Part shown: piece by piece, positions 41,150-47,055 of the stretch
How positions within the stretch are numbered: position 1 is the stretch's first letter
Layout of the letters: the number at the start of each line of letters is the position of its first letter
Source of the DNA: Spirochaetales bacterium
Lineage (GTDB): Bacteria > Spirochaetota > Spirochaetia > SZUA-6 > JAFGRV01
Direction of reading: 5' to 3'
Assembly: GCA_016935735.1 (NCBI GenBank)
Contig: JAFGQK010000017.1
Location: 1-47,055, forward strand
DNA: 47,055 nucleotides
Notes under the pieces: generated by a model
Database searches by the model: none
Seen by the model: only the letters and a program-made list of their open reading frames with translations
What the model was told of the DNA's origin: nothing
Translations under genes and position numbers: made by a program

Positions 41150-42766
41150 TTACTGTATTATTAATGATCCGGGATATTCTTCCAGAGCAGAATCAATAAG
41201 GAAGTATCCTGTATACGAATCAGGATCAACAGGCTGGTTATATACAGGATAGGGATCAAGATCAATGAATTGAACAAAATATCTGCCGACATTGATGATA
41301 GAACGGTTTCCATAGGGACTCATTTTATAATCACCATAATCTGTTATGTCATCGAGCCGGATATGACCTATCCAGACAGAATGAGAATCCAATCCCACAT
41401 TGAACTCATACCGTGCTTCTGTATCCGTCTTCTGTTCCATAACAAAGGTATATTCATACCCTTTCAATTCAGGGGTAAGGTGAACACTTTCCGCTTTAGA
41501 ATAAGTGACCCAGCTGTTATCTTCATCCCCATTAATTTTAAACTGGATTACTCTCATACCACTCGCTTTTGCTCTGAACGATGCACGGTACTTATGACCT
41601 TTTATAAGAGGAACCCGCTGGATAAGCTGGACCGAATACGGCTGAATCCCGGGTTCCAGGATATCGATCCGTGCATAATTGTCATTGTCTATTTTTTCTA
41701 TGGAGAGGGTACCCTCCCCGCCGAATTCGGGCAGGTGAAGGAAAAACCAGTAAGCGGTTCCCGGGATACCTGCATTATCCCTGGTCATCGGCATATCCCC
41801 TGCCGGCTCATCCAGGGTAAAGGTAGTATTGTAAATTTCATTCCCATCTTCCAGGGCAGGGCGTGCCTGATCAGGGCGGGGTTCGGGCGGGATTTTTTCC
41901 GGGGGTTTTTCCGGGAACCGGTATTCACTTCCTGTAAGTTCATAGACACGGACATAATCAATGTGCATTAGACCGGGGAAAACAGTCGCCTCTGTGGGAT
42001 TCCCGTCAAAATGACCTCCCACGGCAAGGTTAATCTTAATATAAAACTTTTTATTAAAGGGTGCAGGGTAAGTGCCCCGTCTGGTATACCACCTGTTGAG
42101 AGTCGCATAGTTGTTTCCATCAACATAAAAGCGGAGTTCCCCCGGTTCCCATTCCAGGGTATAGATATGAAAATCCGAGGCTGATTCCCCCTCGGGGAAA
42201 AGGTATGTTTCTCCAGTGTGTTTATTATCCGGCCATTCTGCACCGAAATGGATTGCGCTGCTCACTTCTGATGGATTGCTTCCCCTGCCTTCGACAATAT
42301 CAATCTCCCCGGAGGCTGCCCATGATCCATATTGATGAATCTCCGGTTCCATCCATATTGCAGGCCAGAATCCCTTACCCGCGGGAAATCGTGCACGAAA
42401 CTCGAATTTCCCGTAGAGTTTGCCGAAAAGGCCTTCTGTCTTCAGGCGGGCAGATGTATAACTGCATCCTTCATAGGATTCCTTTACAGCCCGGATAACA
42501 AGCATGCCGTTTTCGATAAAAGCATTTTCCCCCCTGTCCGTGTAATACTCAAGTTCTTCATTTCCCCAACCGCTTACCCATTCATCATGAAACCAGAAAC
42601 CATTTCCAATGTCAAATGTCCATTTCAAACGGTCAATTTCATCTCTTTTAAACTCGTCACTCCAGATAAGAGTCCACATGGAATCTTCCCCTTTCTGTCC
42701 CGAAGACAAGCAGGTACATAAGCCAACACATACGATAGCAATAACCATGCTAGCAAGTAGTTTCAT
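41150..42766 (-). CDS. GH16 beta-glucanase with C-terminal carbohydrate-binding domain
   Basis: 538 residues. The N-terminal hydrophobic stretch ends in LCTCLSSGQ, a signal peptide or weak lipobox. GH16 domain about 30-280: LIWSDEFKRDEIDRLKW, YGKFEFRARFPAGKGFWPAIWM, and GEIDIVE with Glu154, Asp156 and Glu159 intact, ending MHIDYVRVYEL. A Pro/Glu linker at about 290-315 leads to a CBM4/9-like jelly roll at about 320-475 (TTFTLDEPAGDMPMT, HKYRASFRAKASGMRVIQFKIN). The last 60 residues are Tyr/Asp/Pro-rich and unassigned. The start at 42766 follows GGAGAGGTGG; a longer frame to 42805 runs through the ribosome binding site and is not used. It probably attacks beta-1,3-glucan. Confidence 0.93.
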   Translation of the reverse strand: MKLLASMVIAIVCVGLCTCLSSGQKGEDSMWTLIWSDEFKRDEIDRLKWTFDIGNGFWFHDEWVSGWGNEELEYYTDRGENAFIENGMLVIRAVKESYEGCSYTSARLKTEGLFGKLYGKFEFRARFPAGKGFWPAIWMEPEIHQYGSWAASGEIDIVEGRGSNPSEVSSAIHFGAEWPDNKHTGETYLFPEGESASDFHIYTLEWEPGELRFYVDGNNYATLNRWYTRRGTYPAPFNKKFYIKINLAVGGHFDGNPTEATVFPGLMHIDYVRVYELTGSEYRFPEKPPEKIPPEPRPDQARPALEDGNEIYNTTFTLDEPAGDMPMTRDNAGIPGTAYWFFLHLPEFGGEGTLSIEKIDNDNYARIDILEPGIQPYSVQLIQRVPLIKGHKYRASFRAKASGMRVIQFKINGDEDNSWVTYSKAESVHLTPELKGYEYTFVMEQKTDTEARYEFNVGLDSHSVWIGHIRLDDITDYGDYKMSPYGNRSIINVGRYFVQFIDLDPYPVYNQPVDPDSYTGYFLIDSALEEYPGSLIIQ

Positions 42767-43116
42767 ATTGCCACCTCTCCTCCCGGTTCTGTGATTAAAG
42801 ACCAACAGCCAGGATGGAATGATGAAAAGCAGGGTGATCTCCTGCCTGGTTGTATGGTTGTATCATAAAATAAAAAACGGAAAGAGAAAAGAGTATCCGG
42901 CTTTAAAATTGAACCCGGGAATTGGTGTGTACGGGTTGCATTCTTTCTTGTTGAAGAGTGTATAATTTCTTACCAGACATTGTACCGGCGCCGGCACACT
43001 CCGGTATACCTTTTTGAAGATTGTAAACCTTTTCATACTTCCCCTGCCCGCTTTTCGCCCGGAAATTACCGGTGAAGATGTATTCCTATCCTATAAAAGG
43101 TGGATATAAAATTGTA
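42767..43116. other. Intergenic region between GH16 and GH11 genes
   Basis: No gene is supported. TATAAT at 42961-42966 on the plus strand has TTGCAT 19 bases upstream, but no plus-strand gene follows until 44642. A GC-rich self-complementary core (CCGGCGCCGG) lies near 42988, with no T-run after it. Confidence 0.35.
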
Positions 43117-44004
43117 TTAAAATTCATCGATAAGCCCGACGCTGTATTGGGCAATCTCAAGAGCGTCCATAATGCTGATTACGCCGTCTTTATCGACATC
43201 GGCATTGGCTTCAATAAATGGTGAAGATACAGGAAGGCCGACATAGTATTGTGCTGTCAACAAGGCGTCCAGAATATCGATATTTCCATCGCCGTTTACA
43301 TCGCCTGATTCGCTGTCCGGTGTCGGGGCAGGTGTTTCGTCCTGGCTGCCAAATGCCAGTTCATACACATCCGCGGTCCCGCTACTCTGGATTCCTTTTA
43401 CACAAAACGAAACTTCATACAAAACCCCCATATTCATTCCAAAGGTCTTCCACGCATTAAAGTGGTTGGCAATAGTTACAGCACCACTTGCCCGTTTCGA
43501 CTGCCGTACACTCCAATACTGTACAGGACCTGTCATCCCGGGAGTGTTGAGTGGCGTGGGCTCGTATATGTCATAGGTAGCTCCATCAGAATCAAATGTT
43601 CCCTTGAGTCCTTCTCCGGGTGGGCGCCAGGGACCCCAGTTATCAATGATGTAATATTCTATGTCCGGGTTTCGTGTTTTGCCATAGACACCTGAATAGA
43701 AATTTCCATCTGGCTGGTATTCGGCTCTGTAGTATATATTTATACCCTCGCTGCCAGGTCTTTTGCCTATCCGGACTAACAGCTCATTGACATTACTCCA
43801 CTCTACACTGAATCCGGCTCCGGTTCCGAGAGTCATGCAGGCGGTTCCCCCGTTATCTTTCCAGAATTCGTAGGTGTAGCCGTCCCGGGTGCCGACCGAG
43901 TTGGTGCAGATCGTTTGTGCGGTTATGGTAAACACTCCGGTAAAATATACTACAATTACCAAAACCAAAATAATTTTCCGTTTGTTAAAGAATAGCTTAC
44001 CCAT
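43117..44004 (-). CDS. GH11 xylanase-like protein with C-terminal dockerin, acid/base Glu replaced by Lys
   Basis: Secreted 295-residue protein. Signal peptide about 1-30. GH11 beta-jelly-roll about 35-225: GYTYEFWKDNGGTACMTLG, GFSVEWSNVNELLVRIGK, NPDIEYYIIDNWGPWRPPG (nucleophile position Glu116), YWSVRQSKRASG and HFNAWKTFGM. The second catalytic motif should read E-G-Y-Q-S-S-G; here it is VKGIQSSG, with Lys203 (codon AAA at 43398-43396) at the acid/base site. The Trp of VYGWTRNP is Lys (VYGKTRNP). The dockerin pair is at about 233-293 (DVNGDGNIDILDALLTAQYYVGL and DVDKDGVISIMDALEIAQYSVGL). The protein probably binds xylan but may not hydrolyse it. AAGGAG precedes the ATG. Confidence 0.92.
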   Translation of the reverse strand: MGKLFFNKRKIILVLVIVVYFTGVFTITAQTICTNSVGTRDGYTYEFWKDNGGTACMTLGTGAGFSVEWSNVNELLVRIGKRPGSEGINIYYRAEYQPDGNFYSGVYGKTRNPDIEYYIIDNWGPWRPPGEGLKGTFDSDGATYDIYEPTPLNTPGMTGPVQYWSVRQSKRASGAVTIANHFNAWKTFGMNMGVLYEVSFCVKGIQSSGTADVYELAFGSQDETPAPTPDSESGDVNGDGNIDILDALLTAQYYVGLPVSSPFIEANADVDKDGVISIMDALEIAQYSVGLIDEF

Positions 44005-44046
44005 TTTTTACTCCTTTTTATCTTTTTTTAAATTCAATTCTTTTTA

Positions 44047-44075
44047 ATTATAGCATGAAGCGGAATCCGCTTCAA
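44047..44075 (-). promoter_or_regulatory. Promoter with palindromic operator in its spacer, upstream of the GH11 gene
   Basis: On the minus strand TTGAAG (44075-44070) and TATAAT (44052-44047) are exactly 17 bases apart. The palindrome TGAAGCGGATTCCGCTTCA (44074-44056, nine-base arms around one base) fills the -35 and most of the spacer. A protein bound there would block RNA polymerase, so this looks like a repressor site controlling the dockerin-GH11 gene. No regulator gene is adjacent. Confidence 0.7.
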
Positions 44076-44594
44076 TCGAAATTTTTTATTAGCGTTTACA
44101 CCTGTAAAAAAATATTATCGCCCCTGGCTCTCGTGCCGGCCGGGAAGATAGACAATTGCATTATTTTAAATACTTTACCTTTCCTTCGATAAGTGCTGCA
44201 TGGTTTTTACCATCCTTTCGTATAAAAAAAGCAATTGGAGCGCATAACAAATAGGTAAAGAAAGAATTTATCTTTTTTTTATACGCCTCGACTGTATTTG
44301 AACCTGTTCTTTGCCACCCGTTTGGTGTCTATGAATGTTTTCATTAAATTATTACACTGTACTACTCACTGTTTGCTTATTTAAACATATTTAAACTACT
44401 ATTTTCAAGCTGAATCTTTTCTTTTTTTTTATCGGTAAACACCCGTGGGTAAATTTCCCCCCAACCGCCTGCACTATTCTTTTTTCAGCAGGTTTTTTAT
44501 AACCCTCCCTTCTCTCGGCCACGGTAATCTTTAAGTAAATCACATAAAAGAAAATAACCATTCCGGAAATAGCCCTCATCGCCCTCCAATTTAT
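44076..44594. other. AT-rich intergenic region without supported gene
   Basis: Short frames here have no ribosome binding site and no family. A weak CCTGC/GCAGG hairpin with six T lies near 44469-44497 on the plus strand. Confidence 0.4.
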
Positions 44595-44623
44595 TTGAAA
44601 ATTAATAACAAACCTACTATTAT
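44595..44623 (+). promoter_or_regulatory. Promoter of the helical-repeat protein gene
   Basis: TTGAAA at 44595-44600, a 17-base spacer and TATTAT at 44618-44623, 18 bases before the ATG at 44642. GAGGAGAGG in between is the ribosome binding site, so the leader is very short. Confidence 0.6.
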
Positions 44624-44641
44624 TTATGAGGAGAGGTAGAT

Positions 44642-45826
44642 ATGAAGAGAATATGGAATATTTTTATCTTTTTATTGGTATTTCAACCCTGTATGGCAGA
44701 ACAATCGAATGCCCTGGTAAGTAATTATATCGATTATTTTAAAAAGGGCGATGTAGAGACCAAGATCCAGATTATTGAAACGGCGGTAAAACTGGAAGAT
44801 GTCAATATGGGACCCCTTTATCATGTTGCTGTCAACTATGCCCTTGATTCACCTGATGTGGTGAAACAGAATCCGGCACTCGGCGGGATTCTTATTATAT
44901 CGCTCGATGAAATAGGAAAACTGAACTATACGGAATCCAGGTTTTCTGTCTTAAAACTCTTCGATGTTGCAATCACATCGACAATCCAGGTATCTGCCCT
45001 GAATGCACTAAAAGTGATAGGAAAGGGAGATAATGAGATTGTTGCAGGATTGAACAGGTGGCTTGACAGGAGAAATTCCCTTTTTCTCACACTCATAAAA
45101 CCGGATTTTTATGTCCTTGATGTTTGTCTTGAAACTTTAGGTGCACTCCGGAACCCCGATTCATTTCCTTTTATTTTCACGTCCATGATTCTTGGTTATT
45201 CAGATCATATTTCCGAAACAGCGCTGAATTCTCTCTACCTTTTGGAGGGGGATTTAAAAGTACATCTTCTGGGTATTATTGACAGGGGAACTCCCCTTAA
45301 CAAACGTGCGGCCCTGGAATTCGCCCTTGAAAATGAAAAACTCCCAGAGGAATCAAAAAAGGAAATAATCAGAAGCGGGCTCAAGCAGTCATTACTCGCC
45401 GGAAGCGTTACAAGTGAAGAGGAAAAGATAATAACAGACATGCGTTATACAGCAATCCGGGCAACGACCAAATACGCACTCGGCGATATGACGAAACAGG
45501 TAATCAGGCACTTTGATATCATTAAAGAATTGTATGAAAAAGGAAAAGAAACGAACTCGCATATGGTGGAAGGAATCGACTGTCTCGGGAGCATGGGAAC
45601 ACATGAGGCGGCCGTAACCCTGTCGAAATACCTGGATTATGTGAATCTTTGCACGGAAAAGATAAAGGTATTCGACGAACAGATAGTCCTTGCACTCATC
45701 AATAACCTGGAGAAATTAGATGATGATGTTGCCCTGGATTCACTGCAATACACCGTATTTCTTCCTTACAGCAAGAATACAAAGAAAGCTGCCCAGGATG
45801 CTGCGAATAAACTACTTAAACATTAA
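44642..45826 (+). CDS. Secreted alpha-helical (HEAT-like) repeat protein
   Basis: 394 residues. Signal peptide about 1-19 (IFIFLLVFQPCMAEQ). The mature protein consists of consecutive antiparallel helix pairs in HEAT/ARM style: KIQIIETAVKLEDVNMGPLYHVAVNYAL, VSALNALKVIGKGDNEIVAGLNRWL, LDVCLETLGALRNPDSFPFIFTSMIL, HISETALNSLYLLEGDLKVHLLGII, and MVEGIDCLGSMGTHEAAVTLSKYL, ending ALDSLQYTVFLPYSKNTKKAAQDAANKLL. It is probably a periplasmic protein-binding scaffold with no catalytic motif. The gene has its own promoter and no obvious operon partner. Confidence 0.75.
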   Translation: MKRIWNIFIFLLVFQPCMAEQSNALVSNYIDYFKKGDVETKIQIIETAVKLEDVNMGPLYHVAVNYALDSPDVVKQNPALGGILIISLDEIGKLNYTESRFSVLKLFDVAITSTIQVSALNALKVIGKGDNEIVAGLNRWLDRRNSLFLTLIKPDFYVLDVCLETLGALRNPDSFPFIFTSMILGYSDHISETALNSLYLLEGDLKVHLLGIIDRGTPLNKRAALEFALENEKLPEESKKEIIRSGLKQSLLAGSVTSEEEKIITDMRYTAIRATTKYALGDMTKQVIRHFDIIKELYEKGKETNSHMVEGIDCLGSMGTHEAAVTLSKYLDYVNLCTEKIKVFDEQIVLALINNLEKLDDDVALDSLQYTVFLPYSKNTKKAAQDAANKLLKH

Positions 45827-45869
45827 GAGACAAATGATTCTTTCTTGATTTGAATAAAAGCGATATTAA

Positions 45870-45922
45870 AAAGGAAAGAAATCCGCATCATCTGTGGTTT
45901 GAATATCTTCTGTAATCCGTAT
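45870..45922. repeat. Remnant of the interspersed repeat
   Basis: Contains CATCTGTGGTTT as in copy 2, plus flanking AAATCCGC and TAATCCGT similar to the repeat's AATCTGCGAAATCGGTG core. It is short and diverged, so it is a fragment, placed next to the truncated membrane gene. Confidence 0.4.
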
Positions 45923-45926
45923 TAGT

Positions 45927-46532
45927 TTATCCTCCAATTCTTGGAATATAATAAGTAAAAACTAGTATATTTGTTACCAGACCAATATATGCTGTAGCCT
46001 TTGAATAGAGGCTGCATTTTATCATTAAAATCGAACTTATTATCAAAGAAATTGTACCAAGTATGTAATGTATATTATAAGCTGTTCCTTTAAACAATGA
46101 TAAGGTTGCTTTAAACGCAGATTTAATTTCTATTCTCTGTAAATCAGTCGTAGCAAGTTTATATTGATCACTCAATTGAATTAATTCGAAAATTGGTCGG
46201 GATGGAATGAGTGAGATAAGTCCAATAAATCCTGATGCTAAAACAAGAATTGCTGCCGATTTATTTGTTTTTTCTAATGTTATATAAAACACCAAAAATA
46301 AAGGTACTGCAAAAAGTTGTCCCAATAAATACAAAAAATCAAGACTCATTATTCCCGCAAATTTGTTATCTTGTATGATTAAAAAGATATTATCAGGAAA
46401 TAATGGCCAAATAAAAAACGATATTATTGCTATTGGCATAATCAAAAATGAAACAAAAGCCGACCATGCAGCAATCTTTAAGATAAGATTGTATTTTTCA
46501 ACATCAACTTCTTTTGTTTTGTTCGACTTAAC
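45927..46532 (-). pseudogene. Membrane protein (DUF4386-like), 5'-truncated
   Basis: About 202 codons in one frame on the minus strand. Five or six hydrophobic helices, with SLDFLYLLGQLFAVPLFLVFYITLEKT, and FELIQLSDQYKLATTDLQRIEIKSAF typical of DUF4386-like proteins. The frame continues upstream of any usable start: residues VKSNKTKEVDVEKYNLILKIAAW precede the first TTG (46445), and a TAG lies directly before that GTT codon. There is no ribosome binding site. The gene therefore appears to have lost its start at a junction at about 46532, where unrelated sequence begins. It is the only gene here that looks broken by rearrangement. Confidence 0.65.
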
Positions 46533-47055
46533 CTACATCAAGGCCAGTATCTCCGTGACACACGCAACACTCGGTATAGGTGGGTGGATAGCCCTTATCC
46601 AGCCGGGACTTTCACCCGGCAAGAAGCGTCAAGATTCGCAGTGACGCACCAACGGCCGTTATTTGCCGAAGTCCAGGGTGTCGGCGGACTGAAAATTAAT
46701 GTTATAATTTAGCTGGCACATAGGAATTTACACATTTATTTTTCAAACCAAGTACCCTGGATTTGGGTGAGCGACGAGGACCGAGGAGTGAACCGGCAAA
46801 TAACAGTTGAACTAAACCGCTACCGCGGTGGGAAACACCATAGCAACCTATAAATCCCCACGAGAAACAAAATCAGCTAAATCCATTATAATATAGCTAA
46901 AATTTAATATCAAGGAGAGTCCCCTGCGGGGTGCGATTTCCCAATCAGGTTTTTTTAACAAAAAACCATAACTGCTCCCCCGATAGTAACCACTCATCTT
47001 CACTAATCGGCACTAATAAATCTACCTATTATAATATTAATCGTTTCCATTCAAG
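46533..47055. other. Structured non-coding region rich in inverted repeats
   Basis: No convincing gene. GTTATTTGCCG (46658-46668) and TCCAGGGT (46672-46679) are mirrored by ACCCTGGA (46754-46761) and CGGCAAATAAC (46794-46804), forming a nested inverted repeat. Further hairpins are GCCGGG/CCCGGC near 46601-46620, CCCC/GGGG near 46921-46931, and GGTTTTTT/AAAAAACC near 46948-46967. A GTG at 46931 with GGAGAG about 16 bases upstream opens a frame to the window end (41 codons), which is not assignable. Confidence 0.45.

Noticed and set aside
42936..42966. Plus-strand promoter TTGCAT-19-TATAAT between GH16 and GH11
   Set aside because: The spacer is too long and no plus-strand gene follows for 1.7 kb; a non-coding RNA cannot be supported.
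44391..44579. Minus-strand frame of 62 codons
   Set aside because: No ribosome binding site, and the composition is that of AT-rich intergenic DNA.
46363..46644. Plus-strand frame of 93 codons
   Set aside because: Its first half is antisense to the DUF4386-like frame and the second half lies in the inverted-repeat region; no ribosome binding site.
46647..46812. Integron attC site
   Set aside because: One end (GTTGAAC) fits the consensus, but the other (CACCAAC) matches only five of seven positions, the length is at the upper limit, and no integrase or neighbouring cassette is visible. Kept only as a possibility in the findings.
1..47055. CRISPR arrays, tRNA or rRNA genes
   Set aside because: No regularly spaced direct repeats and no cloverleaf or rRNA-like sequence were seen on reading through the window.

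Overview
The window most likely comes from an anaerobic or facultative, polysaccharide-degrading Gram-negative bacterium, and I favour a member of the Spirochaetota. This is an inference from content. Evidence for a Gram-negative envelope is a TolC-type channel, many lipoproteins and a C-terminal outer-membrane barrel. Evidence for an anaerobic lifestyle is a giant CoA-dehydratase activase. The dockerin-bearing cellulases and the FecR / class III adenylate cyclase pair also fit. No rRNA, tRNA, CRISPR array or complete transposase was seen.

Layout. 0.4-2.5 kb: two late cobalamin genes (cobD, cbiB). 2.6-10 kb, minus strand: an export operon under a TetR regulator (TetR, HlyD lipoprotein, ATPase 1, TolC, ATPase 2, two ABC-2 permeases). 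It matches the E. coli cecR-ybhGFSR arrangement, but YbhF is split in two with a tolC gene between the halves. 10-12.4 kb: a GH101/GH129-like glycosidase. 12.5-17.7 kb: PrsW-like protease, a degenerate class III aminotransferase relative, two small membrane proteins, rplM-rpsI-recX and a flavin reductase-like protein. 17.8-19.3 kb: a ComEC-type metallo-beta-lactamase protein. 19.8-29.2 kb: orphan solute-binding lipoprotein plus dockerin-GH6, FecR plus adenylate cyclase, GH16 lipoprotein, beta-propeller lipoprotein and an unknown secreted protein. 29.3-32 kb: a vWA protein ending in a predicted outer-membrane barrel. 32.5-37.7 kb: a NodB deacetylase with an out-of-frame signal peptide, and the 1444-residue activase. 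37.8-45.8 kb: CBM3-GH5-dockerin, NlpC/P60 lipoprotein, GH16-CBM, GH11-dockerin and a helical-repeat protein. 45.9-47 kb: a truncated membrane gene joined to a stretch rich in inverted repeats.

How the genes work together. The secreted glycosidases (GH5, GH6, GH11, two GH16, one GH101/129-like) and the deacetylase form a dispersed plant and algal glucan/xylan degradation set. Three carry dockerins with almost identical repeats, yet there is no cohesin in the window. Two of these three have changed catalytic residues: GH11 has its acid/base Glu replaced by Lys, and GH6 has both signature Asp replaced by Glu. They may be binding modules or altered enzymes.

Regulatory structure can be read at several places. 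A TTGACA-17-TATCTT promoter with an adjacent palindrome precedes the tetR operon. A TTGAAG-17-TATAAT promoter has a 19-bp palindrome in its spacer upstream of the GH11 gene. Two roughly 130-bp interspersed repeats and one IS-end-like palindrome show past mobile-element activity.
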